Assembly: GCA_021781255.1 (NCBI GenBank)
Contig: JAJXXG010001209.1
Coordinates: 1-5,825 of the forward strand
Source: Acidobacteriota bacterium
GTDB lineage: Bacteria; Acidobacteriota; Terriglobia; Terriglobales; Acidobacteriaceae
Direction: 5' to 3'
DNA length: 5,825 nucleotides
The position numbers and the translations under genes are program-made. The notes beneath the pieces are model-generated. The model was not told the DNA's origin, made no database searches, and saw nothing but the letters and a program-made list of their open reading frames with translations. Positions 1 through 5,825 of the stretch are shown in pieces. The number at the start of each line of letters is the position of its first letter. The first letter of the stretch is position 1.

Positions 1-1
1 C

Positions 2-1822
2 ACGGGCATGCTTCTTGGCGCGTACTTCGGCGTCATTGCCATTGTGGCTGAGATGGTGCATGCCGGCACGCCACAGGCGCTGCGCGAAACCGCGCTTATT
101 ATCGCCGTCCTGGTGACGGCAGCCATCTTCGATCCGCTGAAGCGCCGCGTGCAGGGCTGGGTGGATCGCGTCTTCGACCGCCATCGCTATGATTACCGCA
201 AGGCGCTGGTGGAGTTCGGCCGCGGGCTGAGCTCTGAGACCAATCTGAAGGCGTTGCTGAACTCCATCGTGGAGCAGTTGCCGCGCACGCTTCTGGTGGC
301 GCGCGTAGCAGTCTTCATGGCGGACGAACTGGGCACGGCGAACAGGAAAGGCACGCTGCACCTGGCCGCCTCGCACGGGCTCACGCTGGAGGCGCTGGCC
401 GCGCAGGACAGGCTATCGCTGGGCTTTCTCGACTTTGACAGCGATACGAAGCACACGCACATTTTCCTTGAGAACACCCAGCAGATTCTGCACCTGCCCG
501 AGGCCGAGCAGCGGACGGCGGCGCTGCTGGACCTGAACTACTATCTGCCCTGCCGCGTGGCCGACAGCGCCAGCGCGAACCGGCCCGCGACGAGCCGAAC
601 CATTGCCGTCATCGGCCTTGGGCGCACGCTGGGCGGCGACTTTCTTTCAAGCGAGGACGTGGAGCTGCTCGAGTCGCTGGCCAGCTATATCGGAATCGCG
701 CTGCAGAATGCAAGCCTCTACGCGCGCCTGGAAGATAAGATCAGCGAGTTCGAGCGGCTGAAGGAGTTCAACGAAAACATTGTCGAATCCATCAACGTGG
801 GCATTCTCGCGCTCGACCTCGAGGACCGCATTGAAAGCTGGAACGCGCAGATGGAGGCGATGTATGCGCTGAGCCGCGCCGAGGTCATCGGCCAGCCGGC
901 GGCCAGCGTCTTTCCGCCTGAGTTCCTTGAGACTCTGAATGCAGTACGCAACGAGCCCGGCGTGCACCACCTTTACAAGTTCCCCATCACAACGCGCGCC
1001 GGCGAGCAGCGCACCGCGAACATTGCCATTGCGCCGCTGCTTTCACGCGACTTTGTGGCCGTGGGCCGCATTGTGCTGGTGGATGACATCACGGAGCGCA
1101 TGACGCTGGAGGCGCAGCTTGCGCAGGCTGACAAGCTCAGCTCCATTGGCCTGCTGGCTGCCGGTGTTGCGCATGAAATCAACACGCCGCTTGCCGTCAT
1201 CTCAAGCTATGCGCAGATGCTTTCAAAACAAATGCGCGGCGACCAGCGGCTGGGACCGGTGCTCGAGAAGATTACCCAGCAGAGCTTCCGTGCCTCAGAG
1301 ATTGCCAATGGCCTGCTGAACTTCTCGCGCACGTCCACAACCGAGTTCCGCGAGACGGATTTGAACCAGGTCATCCGTGACACACTCTCGCTTGTTGAGC
1401 ATCAATTGAAGACCGCAAAGATTGATGTGGAAATGACGCTGGCCGAGGAGCTGCCTGCAATTCACGGCAATCCCGGAAAGCTGCAGCAGGTCTTCCTGAA
1501 CCTGCTACTGAACGCCAAGGAAGCAATGCCGGGCGGTGGCCACCTGCGTGTCGCCACAATGGTAAATGGTCACGTGGAAGCCCTCGTGGCCGACTCCGGC
1601 GCAGGCATTGCACCCGAGCATCTGAAACGTATTTATGATCCCTTCTTTACCACGAAGACCACACCGAAGCCGGGCGAGAGACGCGGCACGGGACTGGGTC
1701 TTTCAGTCACTTACGGCATCATCCAGGAGCATGCCGGCAAAATCGAGGTGGAAAGCGCCGTGGGCGCAGGCACTACTTTCCATCTTGAGTTCCCCTTGTT
1801 AAGGAAATCAGTACATGCCTGA
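2..1822 (+). CDS. Membrane sensor histidine kinase (GAF-PAS-HisKA-HATPase), 5' end cut by the window
   Basis: Autophosphorylating sensor kinase, the likely partner of the response regulator that overlaps its end. Residues are counted from the ATG at 8. Two hydrophobic stretches (about 2-18 and 24-41) look like the last membrane helices. They are followed by a basic juxtamembrane segment (FDPLKRRVQGWVDRVF, 41-56), a GAF-like domain (about 75-238), a short coiled coil, a PAS domain (about 250-365), HisKA with the H-box GVAHEINTPL (phospho-acceptor His389), and HATPase with N-box NLLLNAKEAM (498-507), G1 DSGAGI (529-534), F-box DPFFTTK and G2 GTGLGLS (560-566). The frame stays open upstream of the ATG and no ribosome binding site is visible, so the true start and further membrane helices probably lie outside; the ATG at 8 is likely internal. 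The multi-helix plus GAF layout recalls PrsK-type kinases, but the PAS domain and ordinary H-box argue against PrsK. The signal sensed is unknown. Confidence 0.93.
   Translation, partial: TGMLLGAYFGVIAIVAEMVHAGTPQALRETALIIAVLVTAAIFDPLKRRVQGWVDRVFDRHRYDYRKALVEFGRGLSSETNLKALLNSIVEQLPRTLLVARVAVFMADELGTANRKGTLHLAASHGLTLEALAAQDRLSLGFLDFDSDTKHTHIFLENTQQILHLPEAEQRTAALLDLNYYLPCRVADSASANRPATSRTIAVIGLGRTLGGDFLSSEDVELLESLASYIGIALQNASLYARLEDKISEFERLKEFNENIVESINVGILALDLEDRIESWNAQMEAMYALSRAEVIGQPAASVFPPEFLETLNAVRNEPGVHHLYKFPITTRAGEQRTANIAIAPLLSRDFVAVGRIVLVDDITERMTLEAQLAQADKLSSIGLLAAGVAHEINTPLAVISSYAQMLSKQMRGDQRLGPVLEKITQQSFRASEIANGLLNFSRTSTTEFRETDLNQVIRDTLSLVEHQLKTAKIDVEMTLAEELPAIHGNPGKLQQVFLNLLLNAKEAMPGGGHLRVATMVNGHVEALVADSGAGIAPEHLKRIYDPFFTTKTTPKPGERRGTGLGLSVTYGIIQEHAGKIEVESAVGAGTTFHLEFPLLRKSVHA
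1801..1806 (+). promoter_or_regulatory. Ribosome binding site of the response regulator, inside the kinase gene
   Basis: AAGGAA lies 8 bases before the ATG at 1815, within the last codons of the kinase. It supports this start and the 8-base overlap of the two genes (1815-1822), an arrangement that usually means translational coupling. Confidence 0.6.
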
Positions 1823-3260
1823 AGTTGATGAACCTCTAAATTATCCTGCATCCGCCTCCAATGGTTCCTCGCAGCCCGCGGGCGCAAGCATTCTGGTGAT
1901 TGACGACGAAGCGGGTATCCGCGAGTCGCTTGAGGTGCTGCTAACTCTGGAAGGCTACAGCGTGACAGTGGCCGCCGACGGCGAACAGGGGCTGCGCTTC
2001 CTTGAATTGGAGACCTTCGACCTTGTGCTGCTGGATCTCGCGCTGCCGGGCCAGAGCGGCCTGGAGCTGCTGCCGCAGATTCGTGAGCGCCAGCCGGAGA
2101 CACCGGTCATCATGATTACGGCCTACGGCACTGTGGACAACGTAGTCGAGGCGATTCGGGCGGGCGCGGAAAACTTCGTCCAGAAGCCGTGGGACAACGA
2201 GAAGCTGATGGCCGACATCCGCTCGGCCATTGCCCGCCACCGCGCAGAAGAAGAAAACCTGCAGCTCAAGCGCACGCTTAAGCAGCGCTATAACTTCACC
2301 AACATCGTGGGCAAAAGCGACCTGATGCTGCGCGTCTTTGACCTCGTGGCACAAGTTGCGCCAAGCCGTTCCACGGTGCTCATCCAGGGAGAAAGCGGCA
2401 CTGGCAAGGAACTCATCGCCAAGGCCATCCATGCGAATTCGCCGCGCAAGGACAAGCCCTTTGTGCCCATCAATACGGGCGCCATGCCGTCAGAGCTACT
2501 GGAGTCCACGCTCTTCGGCCACGTGAAGGGCGCGTTCACTTCGGCCATTGCATCCAAGAAGGGCCTCTTTGAGGTAGCCAACGGCGGCACGCTCTTCCTG
2601 GACGAAATTGCCACGATGGGCGTGGACACGCAGGCCAAGATTCTGCGCGTGCTGCAAGACAAGCGCTTCATGCATCTGGGCGGCATACAGGAAATTCAGG
2701 TGGATGTGCGCATCATCGCCGCCACCAATGTGGACCTGCGCCAGGCCGTGCGCGACGGACGCTTCCGCGAGGACCTCTACTACCGGCTGAACGTGATCAC
2801 GGTCGATCTGCCGCCGCTGCGCGCGCGCCGCGAGGACATTCCGCTGCTGTCGCAATACTTCCTGGATTTCTACGCCAATGAAAACGGCCTTGCGCCGCGC
2901 AAGCTCACGCCCGACGCAATGCGCGCGCTGGTGGACTACGAGTGGCCCGGCAATGTGCGCGAGCTGGAGAACTGTATAGAGCGCGGCGTGGTGCTTTCGT
3001 CGGGCCCGGTCATCGGCTCTGACCTGCTGCCCGGCCACATCACCGGCCGCAGCTTTCAGGATGCGCTGCTGGAACACAATCCAAACGCCTCGCTCTTTGA
3101 CATCATGGAGGATATCGAGCGACGCATCATTGTGGAGAAGCTGGAGCGCTGCAACTGGAACCAGACCGACGCCGCCGAGCAGTTCCGCATTCCACTCTCC
3201 ACGCTCAACCAGAAAATCAAGCGGCTAAACATCGAGATTCGTAAGCGCGGTCGCGAGTAG
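1815..3260 (+). CDS. NtrC-family sigma-54-dependent response regulator (receiver, AAA+, Fis HTH)
   Basis: Cytoplasmic transcription activator of 481 residues, the usual length for the family. The receiver (about 25-138) has the acidic pair Asp30/Asp31, phospho-acceptor Asp74 (LLDLALPG), Thr102 and Lys124 (KPW). A charged helical linker leads to the AAA+ domain (about 160-392). That domain has Walker A GESGTGKE (192-199), the glutamate-switch Asn220, Walker B LFLDEI (260-265), sensor I ATN (303-305), likely arginine fingers Arg318 and Arg324, and WPGNVRELEN (377-386). A Fis-type helix-turn-helix lies at about 435-472 (NQTDAAEQFRIPLSTLNQKI). The sigma-54 contact loop reads GAFTSA (239-244) instead of GAFTGA; the Thr critical for sigma-54 contact is kept. 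The gene overlaps the kinase gene by 8 bases, so the two almost certainly form one transcription unit. I find no -24/-12 promoter in the window, so the target genes are unknown. Family assignment is firm; the specific role is not. Confidence 0.96.
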   Translation: MPEVDEPLNYPASASNGSSQPAGASILVIDDEAGIRESLEVLLTLEGYSVTVAADGEQGLRFLELETFDLVLLDLALPGQSGLELLPQIRERQPETPVIMITAYGTVDNVVEAIRAGAENFVQKPWDNEKLMADIRSAIARHRAEEENLQLKRTLKQRYNFTNIVGKSDLMLRVFDLVAQVAPSRSTVLIQGESGTGKELIAKAIHANSPRKDKPFVPINTGAMPSELLESTLFGHVKGAFTSAIASKKGLFEVANGGTLFLDEIATMGVDTQAKILRVLQDKRFMHLGGIQEIQVDVRIIAATNVDLRQAVRDGRFREDLYYRLNVITVDLPPLRARREDIPLLSQYFLDFYANENGLAPRKLTPDAMRALVDYEWPGNVRELENCIERGVVLSSGPVIGSDLLPGHITGRSFQDALLEHNPNASLFDIMEDIERRIIVEKLERCNWNQTDAAEQFRIPLSTLNQKIKRLNIEIRKRGRE

Positions 3261-3294
3261 TTCCTGCGCGTCGCGCCTGTGCCGGGAACACAAA

Positions 3295-3338
3295 ACCGCA
3301 GCGGAAAGCCCTCGTACAATGAGCCTGCCCGCTGCGGT
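3295..3338. terminator. Likely bidirectional terminator between convergent genes
   Basis: ACCGCAGCGG (3295-3304) and its exact reverse complement CCGCTGCGGT (3329-3338) form a 10-bp GC-rich stem with a 24-base loop. On the + strand the stem is followed by CTTCTTATT. On the - strand it runs into TTTTGTGTT. It lies in the 103-base gap between the two converging stop codons, where it can end both transcripts. The loop is long and the T runs are short, so efficiency is uncertain. Confidence 0.6.
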
Positions 3339-3363
3339 CTTCTTATTGCCTTCACGTCGCTTG

Positions 3364-4110
3364 TTAGCGTGTCACGGTTTTTGAAAGCGGCGCCTTCAAA
3401 TCGAAATTCACAATCGACTCCGAACGGATGAGCAGCGGCTTGTTGCCGGTAAAGGCCGCTCCGGCTGTACCTGCGCCGCCGCCGGCCAGTGCACCAATGA
3501 GTGCACCCTTACCGCCGCCAGCCAGCCCGCCGATCAGTGCGCCTGCGCCTGCTCCGCCACCGATGAGCACAGCCGAGCGCTTGCCTTTGCCTTTTTCGCT
3601 CACTACATATTCACCCGCCGTCACAGGAGCTCCGCCAATCTCGTTCAGCTCAATGGCCAGCACAGCCTGCCCCTTAAAGCGGCCCTGGCCTTTGGAGGCC
3701 ACCACCTGGCCGGAGACCTGTGTGCCGCGAGGAAAGACAACTTCGCCGGAACGGGTCATAAGGCCGGAAGTGAGCTCGCCTGAAAATTGATCACCGACAT
3801 TGCTGGTCTTGGCGTTCAACGTTTCATTGATGCGCACGGCAATATCAGTTCCAGCCGGTACGGTAAGCGTGACCGGTTGGGGCGCCGGAGCCGCAGGCCG
3901 GCTGTAAGAAGACTGGCCTGCCGGTGCAGGGGCGGAAGAGCCACCGTCTTGTGCACCTGCTGGCTGCGATGCAGTTTGTCCGTCAGTACCGTTGGCGGTG
4001 TTGGCGTTGTTGGCGGGTGTGCTCTTGCAGCCGGTGGCAAGGGAGAGCAGAAGCAGGGCCGTCGTCGCCGGAACCGCAGGAATCAAACGACGAAAACGAA
4101 TCGTGTGCAT
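3364..4110 (-). CDS. Predicted lipoprotein with beta-rich domain and glycine zipper
   Basis: Predicted envelope protein of 248 residues; I know no gene name for it. The N-terminus has a basic segment (RFRR), a hydrophobic core (LLLLSLA) and a lipobox-like LATGC with the lipidated Cys at 28. The -3 position is Ala, not the common Leu, but still fits lipobox patterns. A low-complexity linker rich in Asn, Ala, Gly, Pro and Gln (29-78) follows. Next is a beta-rich domain (about 79-170) with the phrases VPAGTDIAVRINETL and FPRGTQVSGQV, a pattern I remember from many acidobacterial secreted proteins. Then comes a glycine zipper (179-218, GGGAGAGALIGGLAGGG and onward), which may insert in or associate with membrane, and a short tail. 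The start at 4110 is chosen because GAGGAA sits 6 bases upstream. In-frame ATGs at 4116 (no spacing) and 4236 (no signal sequence at the N-terminus) fit worse. It lies downstream of otsB on the same strand. Role unknown; an envelope or outer-membrane structural job is inference. Confidence 0.85.
   Translation of the reverse strand: MHTIRFRRLIPAVPATTALLLLSLATGCKSTPANNANTANGTDGQTASQPAGAQDGGSSAPAPAGQSSYSRPAAPAPQPVTLTVPAGTDIAVRINETLNAKTSNVGDQFSGELTSGLMTRSGEVVFPRGTQVSGQVVASKGQGRFKGQAVLAIELNEIGGAPVTAGEYVVSEKGKGKRSAVLIGGGAGAGALIGGLAGGGKGALIGALAGGGAGTAGAAFTGNKPLLIRSESIVNFDLKAPLSKTVTR
3472..3543 (-). repeat. Tandem 12-residue glycine-zipper repeat inside the lipoprotein gene
   Basis: Two adjacent 36-base units (3508-3543, then 3472-3507 in reading order) encode GALIGGLAGGGK and GALIGALAGGGA, residues 190-213. 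The peptides differ at two positions, while the DNA differs at several third codon positions, so this is an old duplication or a repeat kept by selection on the protein. The GxxxG spacing is typical of helix-helix packing in glycine zippers. Confidence 0.8.
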
Positions 4111-4242
4111 AGTCATTTCCTCAAGAAAGGCTCGGGAAGCCTGCGAGGGCTCCCGTGGAGGGATTTTTGGACTGGAGCGAGGAACCGGACCAGCCATCTT
4201 TAGCAGCGGCATGTCGGCTGCTAGGCAATCATACACTCAGCT
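4111..4242 (-). other. Intergenic leader between otsB and the lipoprotein gene, with inverted repeat
   Basis: This 132-base gap holds a perfect 7-bp inverted repeat, TAGCAGC (4201-4207) and GCTGCTA (4217-4223), with a 9-base spacer. No T run follows it on the - strand, so it is not an obvious terminator for otsB; an operator or leader hairpin is possible. A TTGACA (4254-4259) and a TATGAT (4228-4233) on the - strand look like promoter elements, but the 20-base spacing is too long for a normal sigma-70 promoter. Whether the lipoprotein gene has its own promoter therefore stays open. Confidence 0.4.
4117..4122 (-). promoter_or_regulatory. Ribosome binding site that fixes the lipoprotein start
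   Basis: GAGGAA on the - strand is 6 bases from the ATG at 4110 but directly abuts the ATG at 4116. The spacing favours 4110, which also gives a compact lipoprotein signal peptide. Confidence 0.65.
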
Positions 4243-5052
4243 TCAAGCTTTCATGTCAATGTTCAGCGCATTCATCCACATGAATAGAAACGTCCGTAAC
4301 TCCGCCGGAGGGCGGATCCAGGCGCTGGCCGCCGTTTCACGCCATTTTTTTCGCACCAGCACGCTCAGGTGCGGACGGTTGCTGCTGTTGATGGCGCGAA
4401 AAGCCTCTTCATCGGTGATGTCGTCGCCCAGAAAGGTGCAGGGCTGATTCGAGTCATACTCACGCAGCAGTTCGCGCACCGCTCCGCCCTTGTCGCGCCC
4501 TCCGCGTAGCTCAAGCCCGGCCTCGAATTTGAGCAATGCGAGCCCTTCGAGCTTTGCCAGTGGCTCAAACAGCGCGCGCGTACGCCGCTCAATTTCCTTT
4601 GCCTTCATGGGGGAGTGCCCTCGCCAGTGCATCACCGCTGCGTTGGGCTTGTCCTCATAGAGGCCGCCCAGCGAATCCTGCTTGAGCTGCGCCCGCAACT
4701 CATCCAGCTTGTGCCGTGCCTCTGCGGGAATCTCCGCATGCTCGCGCTGGCCATCCGGACGCAGTCTTTCCGCGCCGTGCAGGCCCCAAACTTCCAGCGG
4801 CGGGTTCAGCCCGAGCATGGGCGCAATCTCTTCCGGCGGACGGCCCGTGATGACAGCCATGTGCGTGCGCCCGTCACGCTGAATGCGGGCCAATAACTCG
4901 CGGATGCCGGCCCAAGGGCGGGCTTTGAAGCGGTCCACCCGAAAATCCGCAAGCGTTCCGTCGTAGTCCAGCAGAAGCAGCGGCTGTGAAGTGGCTGTGA
5001 ATGTGTGAAAAAAATCCTCCAGCTTCTTTGCTGTTTGTGTCTCCGGGGTCAA
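4243..5052 (-). CDS. otsB: Trehalose-6-phosphate phosphatase
   Basis: Cytoplasmic HAD-superfamily phosphatase that converts trehalose-6-phosphate to trehalose and phosphate, the second step of the OtsA-OtsB pathway. Its 269 residues are close to E. coli OtsB. HAD motif I is DYDGTL (29-34; nucleophile Asp29, acid/base Asp31), motif II is ITGR (Thr69), motif III Lys188 lies in GGRDKGGAV, and motif IV is GDDITDEEAF (209-218), whose acidic residues hold Mg2+. WGLHGAE (89-95) and YEDKPNAAVMHWR (132-144) match the substrate-binding cap region typical of OtsB. No ATG is available in frame near the N-terminus. The apparent start is a TTG at 5052 with GGAG 6 bases upstream, and the next upstream stop is at 5080-5082. 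The gene begins 38 bases after the otsA stop, so the two are very likely one operon. All key residues are present. Confidence 0.95.
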   Translation of the reverse strand: MTPETQTAKKLEDFFHTFTATSQPLLLLDYDGTLADFRVDRFKARPWAGIRELLARIQRDGRTHMAVITGRPPEEIAPMLGLNPPLEVWGLHGAERLRPDGQREHAEIPAEARHKLDELRAQLKQDSLGGLYEDKPNAAVMHWRGHSPMKAKEIERRTRALFEPLAKLEGLALLKFEAGLELRGGRDKGGAVRELLREYDSNQPCTFLGDDITDEEAFRAINSSNRPHLSVLVRKKWRETAASAWIRPPAELRTFLFMWMNALNIDMKA

Positions 5053-5058
5053 GCTCCG

Positions 5059-5062
5059 CTCC
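5059..5062 (-). promoter_or_regulatory. Ribosome binding site supporting the TTG start of otsB
   Basis: GGAG on the - strand with a 6-base spacer to TTG at 5052. A second GGAG at 5053-5058 lies too close to the start to work. It is the only well-placed Shine-Dalgarno match in the 38-base otsA-otsB gap. Confidence 0.5.
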
Positions 5063-5090
5063 GTTCGTTTACTTTGTCGTTATCTGCTGC

Positions 5091-5825
5091 TCACGCCAAT
5101 CTAAGGTGCGTGTCGTCAGGGTCCTTCTTGGTCGCGCGGAAAACCTTCGGTGCAAAGGCCTCATGGCTTCCGTTCGTTTCAATGCGCAGCTCGCGCAGTG
5201 CGCCCAGGACACTGGCTGCCCAGCGATAGATGTTGTGCTCCATCACCTGCCTGCGCATACGACGCATGCGCATTCGACGCTCTGATCGGTTCATCTCCAG
5301 TGCCTGATGAATTGCACCAGCCACTCCGGAGATGTCATATGGATTCACCAGCAGAGCGTCGCGCAGCTCCACGGATGCGCCGGTGAAGCGGCTGAGAATT
5401 AGCACACCGTCTTCATCGTCGCGCGCGGCCACATACTCCTTAGCCACAAGATTCATGCCGTCATGCAATGAAGTCACAAGGCAGACCTCCGCGGCTCGAT
5501 ACCACAAGCCCACCTCTTCGTGGCTGCAGTGCCGCTCGATGAGCACAATCGGTTTCCAGTGCGCGGTCTGGTAGCGCTGGTTGATGCGCTCCACGGTTTC
5601 CTCCACGCGGCGCTTCAGGTCAGCATAGCTGGGAATACGTGTGCGGCTTGGCGCGGCAATCTGCACCATGGTCATGCGTTCGCGCTGCCAGGGATGCTGC
5701 TCCAGCATCTCCTCGACGGCAAGCAAGCGCTCCACAATGCCCTTCGTGTAATCCAGCCGATCCACGCCCAGCACAAGGCACTCAGAACGCACGCCGAATT
5801 CGGCAAGAAGCTGCTTGCGCAACTC
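5091..5825 (-). CDS. otsA: Trehalose-6-phosphate synthase, C-terminal half (5' end outside the window)
   Basis: GT20 glycosyltransferase that joins glucose from UDP-glucose to glucose-6-phosphate, giving trehalose-6-phosphate in the cytoplasm. The last 244 residues are visible, about half of the roughly 470-residue family length. They carry the nucleotide-sugar-binding half: VDRLDYTKGI (the Arg and Lys match E. coli Arg262 and Lys267), IAAPSRTRIPSY, SLHDGMNLVAKEYVAAR (the E. coli PLRDGMN region that grips the donor) and LSRFTGASVEL followed by LLVNPYD. The frame is open to the window edge (Glu-Leu-Arg-Lys), so the TTG at 5822 is an internal leucine codon, not a start. The tail after about residue 218 (from GSHEAFAPKVF to the end) is the least conserved part. 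otsB follows after 38 bases. A related GT20 activity such as glucosylglycerol-phosphate synthase is possible in principle, but the adjoining otsB favours trehalose synthesis. Confidence 0.94.
   Translation of the reverse strand, partial: ELRKQLLAEFGVRSECLVLGVDRLDYTKGIVERLLAVEEMLEQHPWQRERMTMVQIAAPSRTRIPSYADLKRRVEETVERINQRYQTAHWKPIVLIERHCSHEEVGLWYRAAEVCLVTSLHDGMNLVAKEYVAARDDEDGVLILSRFTGASVELRDALLVNPYDISGVAGAIHQALEMNRSERRMRMRRMRRQVMEHNIYRWAASVLGALRELRIETNGSHEAFAPKVFRATKKDPDDTHLRLA

Noticed and set aside
2346..2359. TGGCAC followed by TTGC, resembling a sigma-54 promoter
   Set aside because: The spacer is 3 bases instead of 5, and it lies inside the conserved AAA+ coding region of the regulator.
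1941..3077. Long - strand open frames opposite the response regulator
   Set aside because: They mirror the codon bias of a well-conserved gene on the other strand; no domain or ribosome binding site supports them.
3787..4203. Open frame of 138 codons on the + strand opposite the lipoprotein gene
   Set aside because: It is antisense to a convincing lipoprotein gene, has Arg/Cys-rich composition typical of a shadow frame in GC-rich DNA, and shows no known domain.
4111..4236. N-terminal extension of the lipoprotein from an ATG at 4236
   Set aside because: The extra 42 residues have no signal-peptide character and push the hydrophobic core and lipobox far from the N-terminus, while the ATG at 4110 has a well-spaced GAGGAA.
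4228..4259. Sigma-70 promoter (TTGACA and TATGAT, - strand) for the lipoprotein gene
   Set aside because: The spacer is 20 bases, too long for a normal promoter, and the -35 part lies in the last codons of otsB; kept only as a remark on the intergenic region.
5091..5822. A complete small gene starting at the TTG at 5822
   Set aside because: The frame continues to the window edge and the protein is the C-terminal half of OtsA, so the start is an internal leucine codon.

Overview
The window looks like a piece of chromosome from a GC-rich bacterium. The style of the proteins points to an acidobacterium (Terriglobia/Acidobacteriaceae type). This rests on remembered family resemblance of the regulator and the glycine-zipper lipoprotein, not on a search. 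There are five protein-coding genes in two blocks facing each other. I see no RNA genes, mobile elements or CRISPR, and no intergenic gap above about 135 bases.

Left block, + strand, 1-3260: a two-component pair. First is the C-terminal part of a membrane-anchored sensor histidine kinase (two hydrophobic segments, then GAF, PAS, HisKA and HATPase domains), which enters the window from upstream. Its end overlaps by 8 bases the start of an NtrC-type response regulator (receiver, AAA+ sigma-54 activation domain, Fis-type helix-turn-helix). The kinase should phosphorylate Asp74 of the regulator, which should then activate sigma-54 promoters; the targets are not in view. The regulator reads GAFTSA where the sigma-54-contact loop is usually GAFTGA.

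Middle, 3261-3363: the convergent junction holds a perfect 10-bp inverted repeat with T-rich sequence on both sides, a likely two-way terminator.

Right block, - strand, read from 5825 down to 3364: the C-terminal half of a trehalose-6-phosphate synthase (otsA, continuing past the window), then a complete trehalose-6-phosphate phosphatase (otsB, apparent TTG start), then a predicted lipoprotein with a Pro/Ala-rich linker, a beta-rich domain and a glycine zipper with a 12-residue tandem repeat. OtsA makes trehalose-6-phosphate from UDP-glucose and glucose-6-phosphate and OtsB removes the phosphate, giving trehalose, a compatible solute used against osmotic, desiccation and heat stress. The lipoprotein lies 132 bases downstream of otsB; it may be read through from otsBA or have its own promoter.

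No clearly new system is visible. The points most worth a second look are the GAFTSA regulator with its truncated kinase, and the unnamed zipper lipoprotein next to the trehalose genes.
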